From Streptomyces cadmiisoli (GTDB lineage Bacteria; Actinomycetota; Actinomycetes; Streptomycetales; Streptomycetaceae), in NCBI RefSeq assembly GCF_003261055.1, contig NZ_CP030073.1, positions 434,001-498,000 on the forward strand: a stretch of DNA of 64,000 nucleotides, read 5' to 3'. Shown piece after piece: positions 1 through 9,460 of the stretch. Position 1 is the first letter of the stretch. Each line of letters begins with the position of its first letter. Position numbers and translations under genes: made by a program. The notes under the pieces were generated by a model. It did no database searches, had not been told where the DNA came from, and saw only the letters and a program-made list of their open reading frames with translations.

Positions 1-2
1 TT

Positions 3-443
3 GGCAACTTCCTTCTCCAGACCGAGGATGTTGCTGCGCTGAAGGACGTCACCTATGTGACCCACCACGCCATCTCCGCGACCGCGGCGACCGTGGCGAA
101 GGAGAAGGCCGCAGGTCTGACCTTCCCGCAGGCATGGATCGTGACGAATGAGCCAGGCGCTCTGGCGTTCGAGAAGGAATCAGGGAAACAGACCAACTCC
201 TACTTCGCGTACGGCCACGACGCAGTCTGGCTGCTCGCTGTTGCCGCGTCGCTCGTCATCGAGGAAGGGGACGAGGTCAACGGCAGCCTCCTGCGTGAAA
301 AGATCTCGGAGGCCAGCCGCTCCAAGACCTTCGCCGAGTACGCCTACCTCGACGGACTCTCGGTCGATCCGGAAGGTCGCTCCTCGGTGAACGAGGTGCT
401 CGGAACATTCGACACCGAAGGTCGCATCGTCCCCGTGGACTAG
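3..443 (+). CDS. ABC-type solute-binding protein, C-terminal part only
   Basis: The frame is open from the first bases of the window, so the gene begins upstream and only about 146 C-terminal residues are visible, ending at a TAG stop. The stretch around 'AISATAATVAKEKAAGLTF' followed by 'YFAYGHDAVWLLAVAASLV' resembles the last lobe of type 1 periplasmic-binding proteins of branched-chain amino acid (LivK-like) ABC systems, where a conserved Y-D-A segment begins the helix before the hinge. The protein would sit outside the membrane and present a small ligand to a permease. The family call is an inference from this pattern. Ligand and partner genes are outside the window. Confidence 0.5.
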   Translation, partial: GNFLLQTEDVAALKDVTYVTHHAISATAATVAKEKAAGLTFPQAWIVTNEPGALAFEKESGKQTNSYFAYGHDAVWLLAVAASLVIEEGDEVNGSLLREKISEASRSKTFAEYAYLDGLSVDPEGRSSVNEVLGTFDTEGRIVPVD

Positions 444-700
444 GTGATACCTGCAAACCCTGCCGTAGGTGAGAGCTGGTGCGGGCCACACGGCCTGAAC
501 CAGCTCTCAGCCCATTATCCAACCTGAGCCCAGGTCCTACGACGGGACGGCTGGTTGCCGTTCCATGCGGACGTCTCGGTCATGTCGTACAGGTAGCGAC
601 ATACGCCTTGGCACCAAGGTTCTATGCGTCCCTCGCCCAGTACAGGGAATCTTTCCGAGGGCCCCTATGGGCCGACTGCTCCACAAACGATCGAGGACAC

Positions 701-1423
701 GTGAACCCGACCACCGACGAACCCATGGCCGATGTGCGAGACATGTACATGGCTCACCGCATGATCCGGCGTGAATTCGGCTTGCTACCGCAGCGAGTGC
801 GGGAGGTCGAACCGAACGACACCCGGCGTTCCGAGGTTGTCGGCGCGCACACCGAACTCGTCTGTGGCTTCCTGCATTTTCACCATGAGGGCGAGGACCT
901 GATCCTCTGGCCGCTGCTCCAGGGGCGGGGTGGGGAAGAGGCTGAAGCCGTCTTGCCCCGCATGGAAGAACAGCACCACGCCATTGAGGCCGCCGGCAAT
1001 GAGGTGCTTCGCCTGCTACCCGAGTGGCGGTCCACCGGGCGTAGCGGCCACGAGCTCGCGGAGGCACTCGACCGGCTGCTGGCTGTGCTGCTGGAGCACA
1101 TGGCCATGGAAGAGGAGCAGATCCTCCCCCTGGCCGAGAAGTACGTCACCGCGGCCGAGTGGAAGCAACTGGGCGAGCACAGCATGAAGGAAGTTCCGAA
1201 GAAGGTCCTCCCGCTTGCTTTCGGCATGGCGATGTACGAGGGAAACCCCGAGGTGATCAAGGCGGTTCTCGCTGAGGCCCCACTGCCCGCACGACTGATC
1301 CTGCCGTTCCTCGCGCCCCGCCTGTACGCCAAGCATGCCAAGCGGGTGCACGGCACCGCCACTCCGCCTCGCGGCACCGCCGCTCTTGGCGAGCCTGGTC
1401 AGCCCAGTCGAGCCGAAATGTAG
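701..1423 (+). CDS. hemerythrin HHE domain protein
   Basis: A 240-residue soluble protein with the helical HHE cation-binding pattern: His59/His61-x3-Glu65 ('HFHHEGED'), His92/His93, and His133-x3-Glu137 ('LEHMAMEEEQILP'). These residues suit a di-iron (oxo-bridged) centre, and family members act as oxygen, NO or redox sensors or stores. About 70 C-terminal residues follow the domain and end in a basic tail ('RLYAKHAKRVHG') as in many actinobacterial relatives. The GTG at 701 was chosen because GAGG lies just upstream at a fitting distance; ATG at 725 is an alternative. The open frame extends further upstream without a convincing start. It stands alone, with no obvious operon partner. Confidence 0.85.
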   Translation: MNPTTDEPMADVRDMYMAHRMIRREFGLLPQRVREVEPNDTRRSEVVGAHTELVCGFLHFHHEGEDLILWPLLQGRGGEEAEAVLPRMEEQHHAIEAAGNEVLRLLPEWRSTGRSGHELAEALDRLLAVLLEHMAMEEEQILPLAEKYVTAAEWKQLGEHSMKEVPKKVLPLAFGMAMYEGNPEVIKAVLAEAPLPARLILPFLAPRLYAKHAKRVHGTATPPRGTAALGEPGQPSRAEM

Positions 1424-1646
1424 TGAGGCCCGCTCGTTGCCGGAATCCGGGACGTTGTCGTGGGGTGTATGTCCGCCCACCCGATACCGGGCTACTTCGG
1501 AAACGTAGATGGCGCGGTACGTCGTCCAGGTAGCCGACGGCACGGGGCTGCGCGGTAACGGCCCGAGCGGGTCGCCTTCTTGCATGGCGGAGTCGCCGCG
1601 GAAGTGACCAAGACGATGGCGGTGCTGCAGTTCCCTTCATGGATGC

Positions 1647-2213
1647 TCAGTACGGTGCCATCACCAAGTCACCGATCACCCGCAGCCCGACTCGGGCCGC
1701 AAGCCACGGTGCGCGTTCGGCCTCAATTTGCTTGACGTGGACGAACACCGTGTAGTCGGCCGCGGGCTCCTCGAGGTCGAGGTCCCGGGCATGCGCGCAC
1801 AGGGTGACGAACGCGCCGCGGGTACCTCCCACCCCCAGACCTACCTCCGGAGCCTCGGGCCAGGCGTTGAAGTCCCACCGCACCGTCGCCGGACTGTCGC
1901 CCACCGCCTTGAGAAACGGCTCCACGGTCTCGGGTGCCTGAGCCCAGCGTCGCAGCCAGATGGGCAGGTAGGCCGACGGATCATCCCCGGGGCCCGAGGT
2001 GCCGTCCCTCTCCCCCTCAGCCCACCAATCGGCGTCCGGCAGCAGGGCCAGCACCTCCGACAGAGAGTGAGTCGAGGAGATCCGCGCTTCGAAATCGACT
2101 TCCAGATTCCTCAGGTCGGCGATCCCCAGCAGCCTCTCAACGATGCGCAACCCTTCCGAAAGGTCCGCCGTTCTCAGGATGGGCTGCGCGTAGGAGTTGG
2201 ACACGACGGCCAT
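1647..2213 (-). CDS. hypothetical protein
   Basis: An unrecognised 188-residue soluble protein, acidic and rich in Trp, Pro and Ala ('YLPIWLRRWAQAPETVEPF'). There is no signal peptide or membrane segment. The ATG at 2213 is preceded by GGTGG at a normal distance; the frame runs further upstream but that part looks non-coding. The protein-like composition and the length of the frame support a real gene, but no family or partner could be assigned. Confidence 0.6.
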   Translation of the reverse strand: MAVVSNSYAQPILRTADLSEGLRIVERLLGIADLRNLEVDFEARISSTHSLSEVLALLPDADWWAEGERDGTSGPGDDPSAYLPIWLRRWAQAPETVEPFLKAVGDSPATVRWDFNAWPEAPEVGLGVGGTRGAFVTLCAHARDLDLEEPAADYTVFVHVKQIEAERAPWLAARVGLRVIGDLVMAPY

Positions 2214-2536
2214 TGTGCCACCGCATGAATGATGTCCACCCCGCCGAGCGGGCTGCGCAGTTGAGCTGACCTCCAAGGTCATCGCGCCCGGTCCGGAAGA
2301 ACCGAGCGCGATGACCACCTGGTCTCATTCCCGCGGCTGCACAGCTACAACGCCGTCCGAGGCCACTCCCGCCGCAGGCAGCGCAGCTCGATCACCTAAG
2401 AGCGAGCGCTCCGAACAACATCAACTACGCCGCCCACTCGCCGGCCGAGATCCACGGGTCACGGCACCACCAGGAGGCGCGCCCATGGGTCGCCAGTCCC
2501 GCACAGGACTGGTCTCGCCCTTCGCTGCGAACGGGC
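2214..2536. other. intergenic stretch without a recognised gene
   Basis: Lies between the start of the leftward hypothetical gene and the end of the leftward flavin hydroxylase gene. Only short frames with no protein-like character are seen. It must hold the promoter of the hypothetical gene, but no clear -35/-10 pair stands out. Confidence 0.5.
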
Positions 2537-4312
2537 TCAGCGGGCAAGAATGCCGGAGAGCGCCTTCCTGAGCTCATGGACCGGGTCCTGGACCGAATCG
2601 TGGATCCGCCATGCCACGTGATTGTCGGGACGTACGAGGACCGCACCGTCGTCGGCGATGTCCGACACCTGTCCCCACTCGCCTGTGGGATCGAGGTAGC
2701 CGTCGGCCGCACCGACACACGCCGTGGTGATGGCGACACCCAACTCCTCGGTCACGGTGGCGGCTGCCTTGCGCCAGGTGTCCCCGTCGCGTCCGGTGAT
2801 CAGCGCGAAGCTGTCGCCGACACCCGTGAGGTCGTGCGTCGACATCCGCTCCGTTCCATGCTGCAGCCAAGCGTGGGGCAGGCGATGCCCGGGCCGCGTC
2901 GTCGCGCGGTAGTGCAGCCCCAGCGGGTCGCTCGGCGGCCGTGGCGTGCCGTCCGGGACGATTGCGGCGCTCTCGTACGAGAAGCCGAGCTCGATGTCGA
3001 GGGCCTGGTACTCGGTGCGCTGCGTCGCGATGATCTCTGCGCCTCGCGCACGCAGGGTGGCGCCCGCCTGCGTGTCCGAGAGATAGGCGGCAAGGGCGGC
3101 GATGTTCTGCTCCTGTGACGCACTTGCCGAGAGTCCCAGCCCGACATCGATGTTCGCGTTGTTCATGAAGGTGAACAAGGCCCAGTCGGCGTTGCGCACG
3201 TCAGCCGGCCGGCGTTCGGCTTCGTAGGTGTCCAACAGGTCGGGTCCGGCCTGGCCGCGCACCACCGCGGCGATCTTCCACGCCAGGTTGTGCACGTCCT
3301 GGACGGCCGAATTGAGGCCCAGACCGCTGGTCGGGACATGACGGTGTGCGGCGTCACCCACAAGGAAGACCCGGCCGTACCGGAAGCGGTCGGCCACCAC
3401 ACGTTCGACGCCCCAGGTGCTGGTGCGGTGAACCGTCAGGTCGAGACCGGGAAGGCGCAGGGCCTGCCGGATGATCGGGGCGACGGTGTCCTCGGTCAGC
3501 GTGGTGCTGTCTTCCGGACGCAGGGCGAACGACACCCCCCATTCCTCGCTTTCACGCGCCCAGTCGGTGCCCTTTCCGTAGCTCGGCCCCATCGGAACGA
3601 GGCCGACGAATTTGAAGGGGTTCTCCGGGTGCATCAGCAAGGTGATGAGCGCGTCGCCCTGGACGTGGTCGGACAGGTCGGCGCTGATGTGGTTGCTCAC
3701 CAGGCGGGCGATCGAGCGGGGCCCTTCGAGCGTCACACCGAGCTGGTGAGCCAGCGTCTTGCCGCCGTCGGCGCCGATGACGTACTGGGCACGTACTGTG
3801 AAGTTCTCTCCGGTACGGCAATCGCGGACGAGGGCGGTGACGCCGTCGGCGTCCTCGTCGTAGCGGACGAACTCGTGGCCGAACAACACGGTCGCGTGAC
3901 CGTGCTGCTCGGCGTGGCGGCGCAGCACGGGCTCAAGGCGCAGCTGGGGCAGGTTCGTGTGCGGGCAGGGGGTGGCCCGCTCCGTGGATGCGCGCAGGGA
4001 GCCGCCGCCGAAGCCGTCGATGGCGAAGAGCTCCCTGCCGTCCAGCGGGCCGTCACCGCCCAGGGACGTCTGGAACCGGACTCTGTACTCCCCCGGCGGG
4101 CCGCCGATCTCGTACACGTCGTCGGCGACGCCCGCCTGGCGGAGTATCTCCAATGTGCGCGGATTGATCAGATGGGCCTTCGGATACGGCGACGTGCTCG
4201 GATGCCGTTCGACCAGCACGTGGTCGATACCGAGGCGGGACAGCAGAATTGACCCGGCCAGACCGGCGGGACCGCCGCCGATGACGAGTACGGGAACGTC
4301 CATGGTGGTCAC
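2537..4312 (-). CDS. FAD-dependent aromatic hydroxylase (PheA/TfdB family)
   Basis: A 591-residue class A flavoprotein monooxygenase expected to hydroxylate a phenolic or quinone-like ring with NAD(P)H and O2. The N-terminal FAD fold shows GxGxxG at residues 12-17 ('VIGGGPAGLAG'). A DG motif follows near 182 ('GADGGKT') and the GD motif at 319-320 ('LVGDAAHRHVPTSGLGLN'). About 170 residues after the catalytic core form the thioredoxin-like tail usual in PheA/TfdB members. GTG at 4312 is preferred because GAAGAG sits six bases ahead; ATG at 4303 is an alternative. It lies 28 bp after a VOC dioxygenase-like gene on the same strand, so the two are probably co-transcribed and act in sequence on an aromatic compound. 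Confidence 0.85.
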   Translation of the reverse strand: MTTMDVPVLVIGGGPAGLAGSILLSRLGIDHVLVERHPSTSPYPKAHLINPRTLEILRQAGVADDVYEIGGPPGEYRVRFQTSLGGDGPLDGRELFAIDGFGGGSLRASTERATPCPHTNLPQLRLEPVLRRHAEQHGHATVLFGHEFVRYDEDADGVTALVRDCRTGENFTVRAQYVIGADGGKTLAHQLGVTLEGPRSIARLVSNHISADLSDHVQGDALITLLMHPENPFKFVGLVPMGPSYGKGTDWARESEEWGVSFALRPEDSTTLTEDTVAPIIRQALRLPGLDLTVHRTSTWGVERVVADRFRYGRVFLVGDAAHRHVPTSGLGLNSAVQDVHNLAWKIAAVVRGQAGPDLLDTYEAERRPADVRNADWALFTFMNNANIDVGLGLSASASQEQNIAALAAYLSDTQAGATLRARGAEIIATQRTEYQALDIELGFSYESAAIVPDGTPRPPSDPLGLHYRATTRPGHRLPHAWLQHGTERMSTHDLTGVGDSFALITGRDGDTWRKAAATVTEELGVAITTACVGAADGYLDPTGEWGQVSDIADDGAVLVRPDNHVAWRIHDSVQDPVHELRKALSGILAR

Positions 4313-4340
4313 GGTGATCTCTTCGTCTCGTGGTCCGCGT

Positions 4341-5066
4341 TCACCGGTCGCCGAGCCGGCGGTCGAACGTCGGGTGATCCGGTCCCCAGCTGCTGTGGTC
4401 CCACAGGTAGGGCTCCTTCTCCGGGGGCATCTGCAACCGGGCGCGCTGCTCGGGCCGGGGCGGGAACTCACCGTCGTCGTAGATCCGCCGGTGCAGCTCG
4501 TCCAGGCTCGCGCCGGCGTTGCGGGCCTCGATCACCCGGTCGGGGTCGAAGAGGATTCCTGCCGGGTTCGCCGCGAACTCCGAGGCAACGTGCATCCACT
4601 GCTTGGAGGAGCTCCAGTCACCGTGGGCATCGGTCTGGAGCTCGACTCCATGACCGGTCGGGTCCCGGTAGTACAGGGACAAGGTGAGCCCGTGGTCGAT
4701 GCTCATGTAGGGGTGGATTCCCTGGTCCCGCAGCGCGGCGTACTTCTCCAGCAGACCGTCGATCGTGGCGAACTCGAAGGCCGAGTGGTCGAGTCGGGCC
4801 CGTCCGCGGTAGGCGGGGTCGCGCTCGATGCCGGGGCGCGTGACGAAGACGAGCCGATGGTTGGCCCGGTCGTTGGCGAGGAAGCAGACTTCGAGGTCGA
4901 TCTGCTTGCCACGGAAGTTGACGTCCATGTCCAGAACGTTGCGATACCAATCGATGAGCTCGTCGAACTCCTCGAACGCGACCTTGAAGGCGATGTGATG
5001 GATGGCTGCCTTCTCGTTCGCGTTGCTGAGGGGGAGAACACCGCTGCCGGCGCTGTCTGTTGTCAT
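4341..5066 (-). CDS. VOC-family (extradiol dioxygenase-like) protein, copy A
   Basis: A 241-residue glyoxalase/bleomycin-resistance/dioxygenase superfamily protein with two beta-alpha-beta-beta-beta modules. Candidate metal ligands are His24 ('AIHHIAFK'), His94 ('RLDHSAFEFA') and Glu142 ('HGVELQTD'), the 2-His-1-Glu set of extradiol dioxygenases. 'SLYYRDPTGHGVELQ' is the usual last strand. A roughly 90-residue C-terminal tail ('FDPDRVIEARNAGASLDE') goes beyond the basic fold and has a counterpart in the second VOC protein at 19.9-20.5 kb. ATG at 5066 has AAGGA seven bases upstream. It is upstream of the flavin hydroxylase gene, which fits hydroxylation followed by ring cleavage, though dioxygenase activity is inferred only. 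Confidence 0.8.
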   Translation of the reverse strand: MTTDSAGSGVLPLSNANEKAAIHHIAFKVAFEEFDELIDWYRNVLDMDVNFRGKQIDLEVCFLANDRANHRLVFVTRPGIERDPAYRGRARLDHSAFEFATIDGLLEKYAALRDQGIHPYMSIDHGLTLSLYYRDPTGHGVELQTDAHGDWSSSKQWMHVASEFAANPAGILFDPDRVIEARNAGASLDELHRRIYDDGEFPPRPEQRARLQMPPEKEPYLWDHSSWGPDHPTFDRRLGDR

Positions 5067-5297
5067 CGGAAATCCTTCTGCTCGGATGAAATCGGTGGTG
5101 CGGCTGAGGGAGATTCACTTCTGGCGTCCGACCATGACGTTTCTCCTCGTCCCGATGCCTTCGGCGGCGGTGGCGAGCACATCTCCGGAGTGGAGGAGGA
5201 CCCGGAGATTTCTCGTCCAGCCGATTCCGGCACCCGGTCAGCACGGCGGCCCATCACGACCTTGAGCTCCGCCTGCCAGTCGAGCGAACAGGTTGGC

Positions 5298-5617
5298 GAT
5301 TCGCACGGTGTTGCACGGGCCGGTCACCGGCGTGGGGGACATCGAGAACACCGCGGGACGGTCCGGGAGTTGTGCTCCGCCTTCGTCTGCGCGCTCGCGA
5401 TCTTTGGGACCGATCCCGAAGACCTGGTGTGGCGGGGCCAGGAACGGGGCGACCCGGGCGACGTCCTCCAGTACCGCTCCGTCCGGCGGTCGTGGAGCTC
5501 TTGGACGTGGGAGGAGTAGCGCCCCCTGCTGCTGGGCTCGACGTCGATCGGACGCCCACCGACGACCGGCGCCGCACGCCCACCGCCGTTCACGACGCGC
5601 ACACCGAACACCTCCAA
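5298..5617 (-). pseudogene. truncated, frameshifted FAH-family hydrolase gene
   Basis: The N-terminal half of a fumarylacetoacetate-hydrolase-like protein is readable in two frames. The first (from about 5617) gives 'VRVVNGGGRAAPVVGG' and 'PIDVEPSSRGRY', the usual N-terminal strand pair. A shift near 5470 leads into 'VFGIGPKDRERADEGGAQLP' followed by 'DRPAVFSMSPTPVTGP'. These match the family's 'GLNYxxHAxExG..xPxxPxVF.K.PT.xxGP' signature, but with the catalytic His and Asn lost (P-K-D-R-E-R-A). Homology stops near 5298, so the metal-binding half is gone. An intact relative is present at 17.2-18.1 kb. Confidence 0.65.
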
Positions 5618-6367
5618 GCCGGTGGATCTCCACGGAAAGAGCGGGGGTGGGAATCACGAGCCATGATCACCTCACTTCGTTGTAAGGAGCATGCGTCGGG
5701 GCCTGCGGACGGCGGACGTTCGAAAGCCGGCTCGCGGATTGCGGATCCTGGACGCCGGGCTGGCCCGACGGTAAGACAGTCATCGATCAAAGGTCAATGA
5801 CCGTGAGTCAATTAGTTTGGGTCGGTGCTCGCGGGAGCTGTCCCCCGAGCACCGCTGCACCGCTGCACCGAAAGCGATGCCGACTTCCGGATGACGGGGG
5901 ACGTGACGACGGCCGAGCTGAGCAGGCCGATCACCTGGCGGGCGGCAACGGCCCGGAAGACGCCCCAGAAGAAGTCCGGCGGCCGTATCGAACCATCGCG
6001 CACGCCGTCCGTACTCCTCCGTCACGATCGCTGACATCGCCCGCATCGCCGAAGCCCACCAGGGGGCGTCTTCACCCCGGCGAGCGCCTCGTCCAGCTCC
6101 GGGTGCCCGGCGATCCACCGCTCCAGGGCGTGAACGGGCTGCACCTCGCGGCGCTGTGCGTGGAGAACACCACGTTCGATTCCGCGCGCCGGACGGATCC
6201 GACGCGCGGTGCGGGCAGCACGCGTCGCCGACAGGCTCCATGCGCACCTTCCGCCAGGTGACCAAGCCGAAGGACTCGCGCTGAGTCGCTCGGACTCGCT
6301 CGGCTGCCGAACACGAACGCGTTGCGTGGCGTCCGCCTGCCCGGCCGGGCGAGTCCGGCCCGAGCGG
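5618..6367. other. non-coding or decayed stretch
   Basis: No intact gene is seen. Short minus-strand runs look protein-like in two different frames ('ERWIAGHPELDEALAG' and 'AMRAMSAIVTEEYGRRARWF'), suggesting a decayed regulator, but no family can be named. A palindromic GGTCAATGACC at 5792-5802, followed by a second GTCAAT, could be an operator for the broken FAH gene. Confidence 0.35.
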
Positions 6368-8701
6368 TCAGAACTTCATCGTCGCCAGGTCGAAGGCGGC
6401 GCGGACGATGCTGTCGGCGTCCAGACCGTGGTAGCGGTAGACGTCCTCCAGGGACCCGGACTGTCCGAACCGTGTCACCCCGAGCGCGGTGTGCCGGACA
6501 CGGTTGATGGTGGCCAGGAACGCCAGGGTGTGGGGGTGGCCGTCCACCACCGTGACCAGCGGCGTTGCTCGTTCTGCCGGGAATACCTGGTCGAGGACCC
6601 ACGACTCGGCCTCCGCTTGCCCCTGACGGGACCGCACCGCGCGGTACAGCAGATCAGGGCTGGTCACACACACCACGTCGGCCCGGATGCCGTTCTGGGC
6701 GAGCCGATCGGCCGCGGCCAGCGCCTCGGGTACGACGGCTCCCATCGCGGCGAGCGTGATATCGGGAGCATCCGTACACCGAAGTGTGTAGGCGCCTGCG
6801 ACGACCTGGCGACGCCGTCGCTCCCGGGCGACGGGATCACCCGGCACCGCAGCGAGTGTCTGATCCACCGGGCGCGTGGACAACCGCAGGTAGGCGGAGC
6901 TTCCGTCCGGTCTGCCCAGTTGGGCGAGGGCGGCCAGCATGGTCCACTCGGTGTCGATCGCGAACGCGGGCTCGTAGCTGACGCAACCTGGCTGCTCGAG
7001 CCCGATCGACGGCGTCTTGACGGACTGGTGCGCACCGCCCTCAGGGGCCAGGCTGACTCCGGACGGGGTACCGACCAGGATCGACTGGCCACCGGAGTAG
7101 ATGCCGTACGACCAGGGCTCCAGCGCCCGCTCCACGAATGGGTCGTACAGCACGCCGATCGGCAGCAGCGGCTGGCCCCAACGGCTCCACGCCGCACCCA
7201 GCTCACCGAGCAGTCCGACGAGATTGACCTCGGCGATTCCCAACTCGATGTGTTGGCCCGACGGCTTCTCCGACCAGTGCAGGATCGTCTCGGCGTCATC
7301 GGCGAACCAGTCCTGCCGCTCTGTCACGGACCACACGCCGACTTTGTTGACCCATCCTCCCAGGTTGGTCGTGGAACTGACGTCCGGGCTCACCGTCACC
7401 ACCCGGCCGGCGGCCTCCGGGGCTTCACGGGTCAGATCCATCAGCAACCTGCCCAGCGCCGCCTGCGTCGTGGTGGTGCCCGTCGGTGTACGACCGATGT
7501 CCTGCGGCATCTTGGGAGGGGCCGCCATGCGCCGCGGCGCTCTGCGCAGCCGCTCGGCTGCCGCCTGGCACACCGCGGCCGCCGGGGTGCCCTGCTCGAA
7601 CGCCTGCCATGGATCGTCGGCGTCCGTGCCGCACCTGACGGCCAGTTCCCTCATCTGCCCGGCCGTCAGCAGCGACGAGTGGTTCTGCGGATGCCCCTGC
7701 GAAGGCAGGCCGTACCCCTTGACCGTGTAGCAGAGGACGACTGTGGGCCTGGTGTCGTCGATCGCGTCGAACGCCCGGTCGAGCGCGGCAAGGTCGTGGC
7801 CGCCGAGGTTGCGGATCGCTGCAAGCAGGGCGGCGTCGTCAAGACCTGCTGCCAGGGCGGCGATCCGGTCCCGCCCCGGCCCGTCGCCCGGGAGCCGCCG
7901 GCGCAGCTGTTCGGCGTCACAACGCAGCAGCCGCTGGTACTCCGGATTGGACATCCGGTCGAGGCGGTCGCGAAGCTCGGCACCGCCGGGGCGGTCGAAC
8001 AGCTGGGTGAGCAGTTCTCCGTACTTCAGCGTGATGACCTGCCACCCAGCGGCGGTGAACATGCCGTGCAGCCTGTCACCGGCCATGTGGGGCACGACGC
8101 GGTCCAGCGACTGGCGGTTCAGGTCGACCATCCACACGAGCTCGCCCAGTTCACCGACCATGGGATCGAGCAGCGCCTCCCACACAGCGCCCTCGTCCAG
8201 CTCGGCGTCGCCCAGCAGCGAGTACTGTCTGCCTGTTCCGCAGTCGCCGGACATGTCGTTCACATACCGCCGTGCGATGGCCCCCCAGACCGGGGCGGTC
8301 GCGCCGATGCCGACCGATCCGGTCGAGTAGTCCACCGGATCCGGGTCCTTGGTCCGGCTCGGATAGCTCTGCAGGCCGCCGAACTCTCGCAACCGCGTCA
8401 GATAAGACTCGTCGAGCTCGCCCAGCAGGTAGTTGATCGCATGCAGCACCGGCGACGCGTGCGGCTTGACCGACACTCGATCTTCCGGCCGCAGATGCCT
8501 GAACCACAGCGTGGTCATCAGTGACGCCATCGACGCACACGACGCCTGATGGCCGCCCACCTTCAAGCCGGACGGGTTCGGCCGCACTCGGTTCGCATGG
8601 TGGACGATCGACGTAGCCAACCACAGCACACGGTTCTCCACCTCACGCAATGTGTCGTAATCGGGCGCGGGTTGCATGAGAGGGATCGCAGGACTGCTCA
8701 C
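6368..8701 (-). CDS. AceE/transketolase-like thiamine-diphosphate E1 enzyme
   Basis: A 777-residue protein of the single-chain (AceE-type) 2-oxoacid dehydrogenase E1 family, which decarboxylates a 2-oxo acid on thiamine diphosphate. Seen: 'KVGGHQASCASMASLMT' with His51, 'YSTGSVGIG' near 125-133, the diphosphate motif 'GDAELDEG' at 164-171 with its Asn at 195, and a Pyr-domain segment 'ELGIAEVNLVGLLGELG'. The length is between transketolase (about 700) and AceE (about 890). No E2 or E3 gene is nearby, so it may use a distant complex or act as a free carboligase; MdeB (2-oxobutyrate E1) of pseudomonads is one known precedent. GTG at 8701 is chosen because GAAGGGAAG lies just upstream. A strong palindrome at 8722-8742 sits in its promoter. 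Confidence 0.75.
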   Translation of the reverse strand: MSSPAIPLMQPAPDYDTLREVENRVLWLATSIVHHANRVRPNPSGLKVGGHQASCASMASLMTTLWFRHLRPEDRVSVKPHASPVLHAINYLLGELDESYLTRLREFGGLQSYPSRTKDPDPVDYSTGSVGIGATAPVWGAIARRYVNDMSGDCGTGRQYSLLGDAELDEGAVWEALLDPMVGELGELVWMVDLNRQSLDRVVPHMAGDRLHGMFTAAGWQVITLKYGELLTQLFDRPGGAELRDRLDRMSNPEYQRLLRCDAEQLRRRLPGDGPGRDRIAALAAGLDDAALLAAIRNLGGHDLAALDRAFDAIDDTRPTVVLCYTVKGYGLPSQGHPQNHSSLLTAGQMRELAVRCGTDADDPWQAFEQGTPAAAVCQAAAERLRRAPRRMAAPPKMPQDIGRTPTGTTTTQAALGRLLMDLTREAPEAAGRVVTVSPDVSSTTNLGGWVNKVGVWSVTERQDWFADDAETILHWSEKPSGQHIELGIAEVNLVGLLGELGAAWSRWGQPLLPIGVLYDPFVERALEPWSYGIYSGGQSILVGTPSGVSLAPEGGAHQSVKTPSIGLEQPGCVSYEPAFAIDTEWTMLAALAQLGRPDGSSAYLRLSTRPVDQTLAAVPGDPVARERRRRQVVAGAYTLRCTDAPDITLAAMGAVVPEALAAADRLAQNGIRADVVCVTSPDLLYRAVRSRQGQAEAESWVLDQVFPAERATPLVTVVDGHPHTLAFLATINRVRHTALGVTRFGQSGSLEDVYRYHGLDADSIVRAAFDLATMKF

Positions 8702-8721
8702 GGTGCTCTTCCCTTCGCAGT

Positions 8722-8742
8722 TGATTGACCCCCAGTCAATCA
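8722..8742. promoter_or_regulatory. palindromic operator candidate upstream of the E1-like gene
   Basis: Perfect 8-bp arms TGATTGAC and GTCAATCA separated by CCCCA, starting 21 bp upstream of the GTG start. The size and spacing suit a TetR, MarR or GntR dimer. No matching regulator gene is adjacent. Confidence 0.5.
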
Positions 8743-9460
8743 CCGCTCCGGACCGGTGCACAATGATCCAGGCGATCACTGAACTGGTTGGCGTGTCGCC
8801 ATTGAGGCCTGACGGCGTGTGAGCGTCCCGGTACCGCTGCTTGTATGAGGCGTACGCAGAGTGGTGCGTGAACGACTGATCGGCAGGCGCTTGGTGAACG
8901 GGTTCGGATCCAGGCTGCCGAACGCTTCTGCGCCGGCACTTCCACCGGGAGCGCTTGTCAAGCAAGGTCACGCCCCTGGCCCAGTTGGTCGCCCCGCATC
9001 GCGGCCGTCGTACTCCCGGCAACATCGCCGGCTTGCACGACACAGACCGCGTCGCACTGGCCCCGCCCAAGGCGCGGGACGGCCACTGTGCGTTGGGACG
9101 CAGGTGTGCCATACGTGTTGGTTGGGTGTGCGTGTGCACTCGGGAGCGTTCGCCTGCATTCACGGGCGCATCGCCACCGGATCGGAATGCGCTTCCGGTC
9201 CCCGCCGAACGTCTGTGAGCCCCGTGGAACGGAACCGTACGCGAGACGTGCGGGGCGCGCATTCCCCGTACAGCCTCGCATCGGGCCGCACTCGGCTGAT
9301 TGGCCGACGAAGCGAGTTGTCGTGCCGGGCGTCGCAAGCGTCAAAGGTCTTCGACCTGTGATCATCGAGCGTTCACAGAAGTGATCAACGAGGAGTTCCA
9401 GGTCGCGGGACCGATGTACCGCCGCATGGGCTCCTCACGGAACGCGCTGGAGGTGATGTG
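8743..9460. other. intergenic stretch without a supported gene
   Basis: Long frames exist on both strands but none reads as a known protein or has a good start. A minus-strand run near 8790-8900 ('YASYKQRYRDAHTPSGL') vaguely recalls the C-terminal end of an IS3/IS481 transposase. The last 80 bp carry a short plus-strand frame (9381-9464) that overlaps the next start codon. Confidence 0.4.

Noticed and set aside
3290..5519. Long plus-strand ORFs opposite the hydroxylase and VOC genes
   Set aside because: They are antisense shadows of clearly conserved minus-strand genes.
5792..5802. GGTCAATGACC as a firm operator
   Set aside because: Short palindrome without a functional gene beside it; kept only as a side note to the E1 operator.
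5780..6366. Possible TetR or GntR remnant
   Set aside because: Protein-like phrases occur in different frames but do not add up to any recognisable domain order.
8736..8945. Possible transposase tail near the E1-like promoter
   Set aside because: Resemblance to IS3/IS481 ends is limited to a few residues and splits over frames; not enough to call.
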